Source of the DNA: Patagioenas fasciata | Taxonomy: Eukaryota; Chordata; Aves; Columbiformes; Columbidae | Length of the DNA stretch: 64,000 bases | Direction: 5' to 3' | NCBI RefSeq assembly: GCF_037038585.1 | Contig: NC_092525.1 | Location: 22,340,867 to 22,404,866, forward strand | Part shown: positions 26,801 through 35,132 of the stretch, one piece after another | Position numbering within the stretch: the stretch's first letter is position 1 | Layout: every line of letters starts with the position of its first letter | The notes under the pieces: model-generated | Seen by the model: only the letters and a program-made list of their open reading frames with translations | What the model was told of the DNA's origin: nothing | The model's database searches: none | Position numbers and translations under genes: made by a program

Positions 26801-29800
26801 GCCATGGCTTAACATCAAGATATGAGGGTTGGAACCAGGTTTTTGGAGTTTCAATTTCTTGTTTAACAGACTAAATAAAAAGTAAATAAATATTAGGAGC
26901 ATACTTTGGAATTACCTTAAAAAGCGTATGTAGTAATAATAACCACTCTATTTAGAAGTAAGGGAAGCAGTTAATGAGATTCTGGGCTGTAAATAAGTAG
27001 CAAGGGGAAGACACTGATTAAAAATCAGAAACAGTTCTGTGAGGAGTCTAATGAAGAGCCTGGGGCTAATGCTTGCTCTGAATGATGTTTCTGATGGTGG
27101 CATGTGCCACATTGACAGACCTAGTTATCTGGTGGTGAAAATCAGTGTCAGTCAAATTGTTCTTATTTAAACCACCAGGAACTTGGGCGCAGTATTTGGG
27201 GTGTTGCTGGGAGTGCTTTGCCTAGTCTAATACAGTAGGTGCTTATTAAAGAAAATTACTTTTAAATAGCTAGTGAACTAATCAGAAATACATACTTTTT
27301 TTTTTTTTTCCCCTCCAGTCTGATTCGCATCAGTCATCTTACTCTCCACAACCTCAACAATTTACACAGAATTCCTCTCAGCCAGCCTCCATTAACCAGA
27401 CTCAGCCACAACCAATATCCCAGTCTAAGCACGTTCCACAGCCACAGCAGGGTGCGCAGCCACCCCATCAGGTCCAGCTGCCTTTGTTTAACTTTCCCCA
27501 ATCTCCCCCAGGTCAGTATTCCACCTTGCATAACCTGGGACTACTTCAGATGCACCATCACCACCAAATTCAGCTTCCCAACACTTCTTGGCCTATACAT
27601 GGGCCGGTTATTCACTCTGCAGCGGGTAACCCTCCTCATTCTACAAATGTTCCATTTTCTATGAGATCTGGCAGCAGCAGCACCACAAATAACCAGAGCA
27701 GTGTAAGCTTGAATGATCCCAGTATCATCTTTGCACAGCCTGCTGCCAGGCCCATGGGAATTCCCAGCACTTCTCATGAGGGACCCTGGCACAGCCATGT
27801 GACTCCAAACTCGCTGGTGAACAATGGCACGGTGGGGAACTCAGGTAACTCTTCTCTGTTGTATCAAACCTCTCGCTCTTTGTGTTCAAATGTTAAGTGT
27901 TACAGGAACAGCTAACGCTTTCAACTTGTTTCGTATGAAAAATATGATGCTTAAGAAACTAATTTATCACCTTCTCTCTATTAATGTTTTCATAGGAAAA
28001 AAATTAGGTGAGTTGGATCATTGTAACTTTTAGACATTGGTCCTGTCTGCCATTAATGGCTGTGCAACACATGAGAAATCATGCATTCAACTGAGAAATG
28101 TTCTAGTAATTGTTTGTATCTAAGCACGTTGCTGTGAATATGCTTAAAAATACAGTTTTCATTTATGTTGTGTAGTTTTATTAGATGAAAACTGAGAGTG
28201 CAGCTGTAAACTTAGAGACTGGCAGAATTATGGTTGTACAAATTTAATATTGCCTCCTTACATTTAGTACAATATGACATGATCTTATGTGGGTTTTTTT
28301 CCTATAGTTTATCCTGACACATTTCACTTCCTTAATCTCAACATTGTTTTGTGAAAATACTTCATACAGATTTCCGCTGCGACAAGTGGGCAACAGCCTT
28401 TTGCCTCATGCTGAAACCAAGTACATTTGTATGTTTGAGGCTGAGAAAAACATTATCAAGTAATTAAAGCCCATGCAGCTTTCTGTGCAACATAAAATGT
28501 AGCAGCCCCTAAATTTTAACTGTGATCTTTTGAATCATTATAATGGTCTTTTGATTTAGTCTGAGTAACTCCTCCTATGTTTAAAAAAAATATATCCATC
28601 GTACAATATACTGATGGAGTTGTTCATCACAAGATGGAAATTTTGGATCTCCTGCACAGTCTTTCTCTGCACTAATAAGGTGATTGACAGCAACAGATTT
28701 TCAGCTGAGCCAACGGTGTTGAATGGGGTGTAATTCACCAGTGAATTTCAGATATTTGTTGAGATGCTGGAGGTGCATGTTTTTCTCTTCAGAGCTCGGT
28801 ATGGGGACTTTTTCCCCACGCAGCTCCTTCCAATCCAAGTCTCCTTACCCAGGTAGTTGCCCGGTTTTTTGTGCTGTCAGTCACAGTTATCTTTTTTCCC
28901 TTCCCTCAACCTCCACGTATTTCCAGTCTCATCACTCTCCTTTTCCTAGTTCCCAGTCCTGGTATTTTTCCTCTTTGTATTTTAATCAGTTTTGTTTCCT
29001 TTTTGGCTTTCACAGAATCACACAGAATTGGCTAGGTTGGAAAAGACCTCAGAGATCATCAAGTCCAACCCTTGGTCCAACTTCAGCCCATTTACTAGAT
29101 CATGGCACTAAGAGCCATGTCCAATCTCAGTTTAAAAACCTCCAGGGACGGTGAGTCCACCACCTCCCTAGGCAGGCCATTCCAATGCCTGATCACTCTT
29201 TCCGTAAAGAACTTCTTCCTAATATCCAGCCTAAACTTCCCCTGGCAGAGTTTAAGCCCATGTCCCCTTGTCCTATTGCTAACTGCCTGGGAGAAGAGAC
29301 CAGTTCCCACCTGACTATAACTTCCCTTCAGGTAGTTATAGAGAGCAATGAGGTCACCTCTAAGCCTCCTCCTCTCCAGGCTGAACAACCCCAGCTCCCT
29401 CAGCCTCTCACCATAGGTCATGTGCTCAAGTCCCTTCACCAGTCTTGTTGCTCTTCTCTGGACCCGCTCCAGCACCTCAATATCCCTCCTGAACTGAGGG
29501 GCCCAGAACTGAACACAATACTCCAGGTGTGGCCTCACCAATGCAGAGTACAGGGGAAGGATCACTTCCCTTGTCCTGCTGACCACACTATTTTTGATAC
29601 AGGCCAGGATACCATTGGCCTTCTTGGCCACCTGGGCACACTGTTGGCTCATGTTGAGCTTGCTGTCAATCAGTACCCCCAGGTCCCTTTCTGTCTGGCT
29701 GCTCTCCAGCCACTCTGTGCCCAGCCTGTAGCGCTGAAGGGGGTTGTTGTGGCCAAAGTGCAGGACCCGGCACTTGGCCTTGTTGAACTTCATCCCATTG

Positions 29801-32358
29801 GAATCAGCCCATTTTTCCAGTCTATCCAGATCTCTTTGCAGAGCCCTCCTGCCTTCCAGCAGGTCAACACTGCCCCCCAACTTGGTGTCATCAGCAAATT
29901 TGCTGATGGTGGTCTCAATCCCCTCATCTAAATCATCAATAAAGATGTTAAACAGGACCATTAAGGTGGGGTCACTGGGTGCACAGCAGCAGTGAACTGT
30001 CTGCTCTCTTACTTGCTCATGGCAATTTGGGAACAGTAATTTTGTGGAAGCTTTGTCTTTGCTCACATAACCTTGAGTTGGAAGGAGCGACTTTACTTTC
30101 TTTTCAGTAGACAGTTGATCAGAAGTAGGATCGTTAGCAGTTTCAGGCAGACGACCTTTTTTCATGCTGCTTACGGCACCATGCTTTATGTTTTGTTGTG
30201 TAAAAGTTACTGTTATTTTAAAATATGTAGCTTACTTTTATTTAATGAAATTCTCTCTGCATTTCTTTTGTTATGAGCCTGAAGGGGAACTGATATATTG
30301 AGAAGGATAGTTACTTAAATTTCTTTATTTGTAAATGTACATTGTTCAAGTTTTTAAATTAGCAGGAATTGCTGTGTCAGACAAAATTTGGAGCTACAAA
30401 AAGAGCAGAATTAGTAATGCGTTATTTCACATCACCTGTTATGTGTCCTGCCTCCTTGGATGCATGATTTCTCATCCTTAGTGGTGCAGTAATACTGAAT
30501 TTATAAATGGCATAGCTTACAATTTGTGTATTTATTTCAGAATAGTTTTTATTTTTGTCTCTAAACACTTTTATTTTATTTATCATAAACAATTTTATGT
30601 TGGTCTGATGATCCATGTATCAAGTTTCTTAAGCATACAAGTCTAAGTGGAACTCCACTGTACATCTTTCAAGAACTATTTCTTGCTGTAGGATAATAGC
30701 TTTCACGTCACAGCTATGTCAGTGATAGTGAATATCTGTGTGGGATCAGGTGTTAGTAACATTGCCCAGACCTTGTATTTTTCATCATGAGAATGACATA
30801 GGAATAGTGAAATTGTAGGTCTTGATTTTCATACTGATTCATCCTCTGTCTTCCCCCCCAGTAAATTCTGTTATAGTAAATAATGAAGTCATTTAGGTTG
30901 TAATTTTTGCTGATGTATATTAAAAAATAAAAAAAAAAGAGTAGCACATCAGACTAATTGCATTAAGTCCCCTGCAAACTGTTATTTAAGATGTAAATTG
31001 TATTTGTGACTTACTGTTTAATTATTTCAACTTGCAATGTGCTTTTCCCTTTCAATTGAAAAATAGATCAGGGTTTCCAAGGACAGTTTGGTAAAATGAA
31101 TCCTCCTTCTGTCCCTTGGGACCATGGGACCCCTCCTACCCATTTTCCTCTCCTCCGAGGAGCGTGGCCTTACAATATGCCTCAGAACTACATGCAGCAG
31201 GGAAATGCCAGCTACCCACCGAACAAACCTTTCTACCCTCAAGGTACTAGAACTAGTTTGTGAATCAACAGCTCATGCAACATGTCTCTTTACTGTTTCA
31301 AAGGCTTTAAAAGCCAAGGAATCACGTTTCACTTGCTGCTAGGCTCCCTGGAACCATAATTGAACCCAAGAGTCAAATCAACGCTTCAGCTTCCTCTATG
31401 GATGGATGAAAATCTGTGTGGGAGGGGAGGGGTTAAATCAAGTTCTGAAATCTGAGCCAATTTGCAATCTGCTGCACTTCCAGCCTCTTTCTCCTTCCCT
31501 GCTGCCCTGTGTAAAGCCAGCTCGGCTTCAGTTGAGGTTGAGATGATTTGCCCATGAGCGTGTTCAGAATATGAAGAAATCGTTTACCCCATTCATTTTA
31601 TTTGGCTTTTGTACCTTGTCTTGTGGAATGTCTCACAAAGATAAAAACTTGCAAGACCATGGAATAGTTGAGGTTGGAAGGGGCCTCTGTAGGTTACCTA
31701 GTCCACCCCTTCTGCAGTCAAAGCAGCACTAACTTCGCAGTTAGGTCGGGTTCAGTTATTCAGGGTGCCTCAGAGAACTGACTTTATCTCACCTCTTTGT
31801 GCTGCTACTGGATGGTAAAGTGTTCAGCACTTGGCAGGACTGGGAGGGGCTGTAGGAAAAAGGCATTTGGCTCCACTGAGAGTGAAACTGTGCCCAGATT
31901 TTACTTGGAGGCTTTGCAATGACCATGCTGCTGGGTCACCTAGTGTGAAGTGAGAAATACCAGCACCCGGTATGTTTTTCAAAATCTAATCTATTGGCTG
32001 TAGTGAGGTTTCCAAGTGACACCTGTATATATATTTTTGTTAAATAACTAAAGTAATGCAACAAAATGTCTTGATTCTGAGGGAGTTTTGGAGATAGGAT
32101 TGAAGTAACACTGCATTGTCCCATTCAGTGGGTTAGCTGTACAGATAGCATTTGTGTCAGCCTAGTAAATGGCTTTACTTCTAAGTAAGATTAATACATT
32201 GACTATAGCCAAGTACTGTTAAATATATTTAATTTGCTGAAGTAATTGTAATCCATTTTCTTCTAGCTGGTCCACTGATGCAGAGTAACCAGAGGTTCTC
32301 GCTTCTGTCTCAAGGACACCCACACTTGAATCTGAATTACATTCAACAGAAAAAGTGA
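758..32358 (+). CDS. TUT4: TUT4 (ZCCHC11) terminal uridylyltransferase, 3' 26 exons, 5' end outside window
   Basis: TUT4 adds uridines to RNA 3' ends, including LIN28-bound pre-let-7 and short-tailed mRNAs, mainly in the cytoplasm (family knowledge). Exons by splice site and phase: 758-935, 3441-3529, 4765-4816, 5613-5682, 6670-6796, 7774-7893, 8274-8495, 8645-8819, 10786-11528, 12034-12184, 12773-12859, 14121-14224, 14603-14660, 14755-14858, 15524-15613, 17316-17429, 18538-18615, 19001-19178, 19535-19582, 19677-19759, 21713-21828, 23588-23748, 24722-24819, 27319-27844, 31067-31243, 32267-32358. They join without a frame break into 1346 codons plus stop; human TUT4 is about 1644 aa, so roughly 300 N-terminal residues are missing to the left. 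Order of domains: inactive nucleotidyltransferase plus PAP-associated domain, acidic spacer, CCHC knuckle, catalytic nucleotidyltransferase plus PAP-associated domain, two CCHC knuckles, Q/P-rich tail. The close paralogue TUT7 is the only real alternative; the tail and the neighbouring genes favour TUT4. Confidence 0.95.
936..12033. other. TUT4 introns between the N-terminal exons
   Basis: The long introns here are 936-3440, 3530-4764, 5683-6669, 6797-7773 and 8820-10785. They are AT-rich, with simple tracts (C10 near 3172-3181, a CA-rich run near 11743-11766 in intron 11529-12033). A 161-codon open frame at 3973-4458 shows no recognisable domain and is not called a gene. Confidence 0.55.
10786..11528 (+). 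other. TUT4: TUT4 large spacer exon
   Basis: This 743-nt exon is the longest of the gene. It starts in the end of the first PAP-associated domain ([16 protein letters not shown]) and then encodes about 200 residues of low-complexity Ser/Glu/Lys/Cys-rich sequence before returning to the conserved block [12 protein letters not shown]. The middle part matches human TUT4 only loosely, as expected for a disordered linker. The frame stays open past the donor to 11582, so intron retention would add about 17 residues before a stop. Confidence 0.9.
12034..12184 (+). other. TUT4: TUT4 first CCHC zinc knuckle exon
   Basis: It encodes [14 protein letters not shown], a C-x2-C-x4-H-x4-C knuckle (visible residues 598-611), followed by [19 protein letters not shown], strongly conserved in TUT4 and TUT7. 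The acceptor is odd: the pyrimidine run ends in AAAAAG just before the exon. The phase and the homologous PPTIVCSIC join support this site. Confidence 0.92.
12773..19759 (+). other. TUT4: TUT4 catalytic nucleotidyltransferase and PAP-associated domain
   Basis: These are the exons from 12773-12859 to 19677-19759. The catalytic motif [18 protein letters not shown] lies in 14121-14224, with acidic residues at visible positions 692 and 694; the third Asp (753) is in GLEGDISL of 14755-14858. The central domain carries [20 protein letters not shown], and the PAP-associated part has [20 protein letters not shown] and [12 protein letters not shown]. All three metal-binding acids are present, so the enzyme is predicted active. 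Intron phases repeat those of the N-terminal module. Confidence 0.95.
12860..21712. other. TUT4 introns around the catalytic exons
   Basis: The longer introns are 12860-14120 (with a MIR-like piece), 14859-15523, 15614-17315, 17430-18537 and 19760-21712. A weak MIR-like match lies near 21030-21090. No extra exon or RNA gene was seen. Confidence 0.5.
13262..13400 (+). mobile_element. MIR-like SINE remnant in TUT4 intron
   Basis: AAGTCAAGGCACAGAGATGC, then AGAGCCAGGTACCAAGCCCA and GGTCTCCTGAATTCCAGTCC, follows the consensus order of the MIR core (AGGCACAGAG, then GAGCCGGGATTCGAACCCAGGTC). Old and diverged. Confidence 0.55.
22325..22397 (+). other. Candidate alternative last exon of TUT4
   Basis: After the acceptor GCACTTAG the frame carried from exon 21713-21828 stays open for 24 codons ([18 protein letters not shown] then MSPKRV) and stops at 22395-22397. 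Splicing to it would end the protein after the second zinc knuckle and drop the third knuckle and the Q/P tail. The pyrimidine tract is weak, and the nearest poly(A) signal I see is far away, at 23569-23574. Confidence 0.3.
23250..23430 (-). mobile_element. CR1 LINE 3' fragment in TUT4 intron
   Basis: ATAGAATCATATAATCATTT, then a stretch like GAGGCCCTCAGGATCATCGA and CCTGGGCAACCTGTTCCAGTGC, is the reverse complement of a CR1 3' end. It is diverged, about 180 bases long, and lies just before the exon at 23588. Confidence 0.8.
24089..24112 (+). other. Candidate 24-nt in-frame TUT4 microexon
   Basis: This lies between exons 23588-23748 and 24722-24819. It is flanked by an upstream pyrimidine-rich stretch ending GTTAG and by a near-perfect donor AG|GTAAGTAA. 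In the phase of the flanking exons it reads ANPLSSMR and then completes a Gly codon, keeping frame. I do not recall such an exon in human TUT4; there is no transcript evidence here. Confidence 0.4.
24820..27318. other. TUT4 intron before the large Q/P-rich exon
   Basis: About 2.5 kb. A CA-rich microsatellite lies near 25779-25790, and the acceptor at the right edge has a long T-tract. The 25.7-26.6 kb part is somewhat richer in GC, but no gene or known repeat was recognised. Confidence 0.5.
27845..31066. other. TUT4 intron holding the CR1 element
   Basis: Besides the CR1 at 29011-29960, the 1.1 kb on either side is AT-rich. The exception is a 200-base stretch right of the CR1 (29961-30165) that is open and coding-like on the minus strand; see findings. 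Confidence 0.55.
29011..29960 (-). mobile_element. CR1 LINE, 5'-truncated, with reverse transcriptase C-terminal part open
   Basis: The minus strand encodes [15 protein letters not shown] and the reverse transcriptase catalytic motif FADDTKLGG, then [26 protein letters not shown] and [11 protein letters not shown], all typical of CR1 (chicken repeat 1). The 3' end carries the usual repeats of ATTCTGTG type near 29011-29030. The element lies antisense to TUT4 in the intron between 27844 and 31067. It is cut off at the 5' side near 29960, as most CR1 copies are. The retained frame has no stop or frameshift, so the insertion is fairly young; it cannot move by itself because the endonuclease and most of the polymerase are missing. 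Confidence 0.93.
31655..31770 (-). mobile_element. Short CR1 3' fragment in TUT4 intron
   Basis: CATGGAATAGTTGAGGTTGG, then AAGGGGCCTCTG and CTAGTCCACCCC, resembles the reverse complement of the last 80-110 bases of CR1. It is old and diverged; the right edge is unclear. Confidence 0.6.
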
Positions 32359-32815
32359 AATTTAATGGGATTGTGGGTGGGTGGGGGGAGGGGAGGAAAA
32401 AAATTCAGGTTCTGATTTAAAATCTTAATGCAAGGTGTTTAGATACAAGATTATTTAAGACTTTTTAAACTGTATCATTTGTACATAGATATGAACTATA
32501 GTTTTTACTAGTATCACAAAACTGAGTGATACAAATTTCATCTATTTTATTACCCTATTTTTAAGGGGAATTGTGTTTTGTTTTATCTTTATAAACTGTA
32601 AAGAGAGAGAATTTTTAAAATTAAGTTCTTTATTTTCTATTAGCTGTATTCATACTTTGGTTGCTTCAGACTTTATATATATTGTTCTAAAAAAAAAAAA
32701 ATAAAATTAGAAGGGGATTTCATGTGTTGAAGAATTTGTCACTTCTATTCTTTACAGAACTATGTAGTGCCAAAAAACTTTTTAAAAGAAAAATAAAATT
32801 GCAAAAAAAGGACGT
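32359..32815 (+). terminator. TUT4 3' UTR with two poly(A) signals
   Basis: AT-rich sequence follows the stop. AATAAA occurs at 32700-32705, at the end of an A13 run, and again at 32792-32797, followed by an A-rich stretch and then a T-rich element (TTTTTTCC near 32820). Either could direct cleavage; the second has the better downstream U-rich context. This is a short 3' UTR of about 460 nt, unless longer forms use signals not seen here. Confidence 0.6.
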
Positions 32816-33660
32816 AAGACTTTTTTCCTCTTCCCTATTTGTATGTATGCTTGCATTTAATTGTAATTAGAAAACCAGAATAGATGAAAGATGAGTGGTT
32901 TTAATGAGGCATACAATCAGTGTGCCTGTTTTTCCCCATGCTGGTGTCATTGCATGTGCGGTTCACAGGCAACGTGTCTTTCTTTTAAAATACTTAAGGG
33001 AAGAGCATACCTAGAAAATCAGGTTCTAATATTGAGTAGTTCTAGAGATCACCTTTCATAAATTCACTTGGCATACTACTTTTTGTGTTGTCAACACTCC
33101 TTGGGCAACGTATGAAAATCTTTAAGCTGTAAACGCTGTGTTCAGGAGACAAAACTGTGAGTCTGTGCTCCTGAAGCAAGACTAGGAACAAAGGGCTGGT
33201 ACACAAAGGGTTTAACACAACTGATTTCCTGTGATATGTAATTAAAGGTACTAAGGTGAAAAACTGTAACTTCAGTAAGAGCTTAAATATTCTGAATTTG
33301 AGAAACAGAATGTTTTCTGGTAACAGCATCAGAAGCGTATCATTAGACTTAAGGATGATTCTTACAAAGGAACCCGTAACAGCTGGGTGTTGGAGAGGGG
33401 GTTTAAATGTAACCTCTTGTTTTCAGTAAACACCCTGGATTATGACAGTCTGTGTTCCTTTCCTGTACTGGAGGTTTGAGATGGTTTAGGCTGGTAGCTC
33501 CTTAGTTTTTATAACTCAAACTTATTCTCACTTTGGCAAATAAATACAGTGGGTGTTTGTCAAAACAACACCCTGATTTGATAATTAAGCCAGCTTCAAC
33601 TAGGAGTCTAAACTAAGTATTAGGAAAGAAAAAGCAAGGAGCCTTTAGAGACAATACGCC
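32816..33660. other. Intergenic gap between convergent TUT4 and PRPF38A 3' ends
   Basis: About 850 bases lie between the last TUT4 poly(A) signal and that of PRPF38A on the other strand. I see no coding sequence, RNA gene or clear repeat here; short open frames look random. The tail-to-tail arrangement with so little space means transcripts of the two genes may overlap in antisense. Confidence 0.6.
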
Positions 33661-33670
33661 CAATTTTTTT

Positions 33671-33676
33671 TTTATT
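33671..33676 (-). terminator. PRPF38A poly(A) signal (AATAAA, minus strand)
   Basis: TTTATT on the plus strand reads AATAAA on the minus strand, about 265 bases after the PRPF38A stop codon, and lies in an A-rich setting. Its spacing suits a short 3' UTR. Confidence 0.55.
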
Positions 33677-33940
33677 GCTCTTCACTAGTTTTCACAGGCC
33701 TTGAGAAAAACAATCATCAAATTCTATCACAAGGATGAGTAACTAACTACATAAAAAAGTATCCTTAGCTTTCTTTTAATTAAAAAAAAACCAAACAAAC
33801 AAACAGCAACCAACACTTGTACAAGAAGAGAAGGATTAAAAGGGCTGCTACAGCAGCCAGCATGTATCCAGCTGTCCCATAAAGCAAAGAGGACAGTACT
33901 GGGCTGCAGTTCAAGGTCCCCAAACTGTGTGCTGGATTTG

Positions 33941-35132
33941 TTATTCATTCCCTCGCCGACTCTTCTTGTGACTTTTCTTAGATCTGAAACAAACAAACAA
34001 ACAAACAAAGCCATATGACACAAGACTAGTAAGTGTTTTAAAAGACCAATGTAATTCATAGCAGTAAATGGTGCTTTCTGTGGTGAACTACAGGCAGTGT
34101 GACTTGACTACTACACAGAGGGAGGCACCATATGAAATATTTCCAACCTTGTAACATGACCTTCAATCCCCAAGATTCAGTGACAAGTAGGAGCTCCTAC
34201 AGCAGAACAGACACCCTTAAAAACAAGCCAGGGCTTTACCTTTCAGGTGATTTGGAATGACTTCTGTGTCTGTGACTACGATGATGCCCTAGGACGTAAA
34301 AAAGTAACTGTTACTTCCATAGACCCTGGAATTCTTTTTTGATTTGCTAATACAGTCTGCTTCCAGTGATCAAGTGTCCCAAATAATGCCAGAACCACCC
34401 TCACCTTAATTAGGCACTCAAATTAACCTCCTGGCAAATAAGTGAAAAACAGACTCAAGGCAATTTTGCAGGTATTAACAAAGCTTTCCAGCTGTGCTTT
34501 CATATATAACTAGCAGTTTTATAAACCAGATTAAGCACCTTTGCTACCTTACTGACATAATGACACAGATTTTTCTTGCAGTGGATGTTCTGCTGATAAA
34601 GACTTGCCAGAATTAATCTGAAAATGACAAAAATACCTGGAGATTTAGATCTTGATCTGTGGCGCCTCTCCCTGGATCTGCTCCGGTGTCGTCTTGGGCT
34701 TTTGCTGCGATGCCTCTCCCGGCGTGGTGATGGACTGAAAGAAAGGAAGCTTTTAAGATAGTCATACTAAAAATGCACACATTTAAAAATTAAATAATAG
34801 AATAAAAGACTACCTTCTTCTCTTTGGAGAGCGGCTTCGCCTGTAATTGGGAAAAGAAAATGTCACTAAAAAGCAGTAGCAGAATCAACCCGTATTCTGA
34901 AGGAATAGATAGGGAGGTGCAAGAGATTCTGACTGAATCGTCATCTTCATGTCTATGCCTTGCTGCAGCCATCTGCAGCAACTAAACTAAAAATATTGCT
35001 CAAAAGAGCCATGCCTCACCTTCTCGGAGACCTGCTTCGGCTCCGCCTGTACCGCACAACTGGAGATCTGCGAGGTTTATCAAGGTCTCTGTAGCCTCTT
35101 CTGCGGTGGTCAGGAGAGGGTGCTCGCTCCAG
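33941..35132 (-). other. PRPF38A: PRPF38A RS-rich tail, exons 6-10, including a 27-nt microexon
   Basis: Five small exons (113, 27, 98, 49 and 43 nt) encode an Arg/Ser/His/Lys-rich tail with SPSPRRERHRSKSPRR and HHRSHRHRSHSKSPE. The tail resembles SR proteins and is probably phosphorylated at Ser-Pro and RS sites. The 27-nt exon at 34814-34840 is a multiple of three, so skipping it would keep frame. Confidence 0.92.

Larger units (their letters stand above)
24722..32358 (+). other. TUT4: TUT4 Q/P-rich C-terminal tail and stop codon (last four exons)
   Basis: Exons 24722-24819, 27319-27844, 31067-31243 and 32267-32358 encode a Gln/Pro/Ser/His-rich tail, including a four-His run near 27555, [12 protein letters not shown] and NKPFYPQ, as in mammalian TUT4. 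The last exon ends [13 protein letters not shown] and stops at 32356-32358. It differs from the Arg/Cys-rich end of the human canonical isoform as I recall it, so it may represent another 3' isoform. Confidence 0.88.

Noticed and set aside
29185-29931. 248-codon plus-strand open frame
   Set aside because: It is the antisense shadow of the CR1 reverse transcriptase frame on the minus strand.
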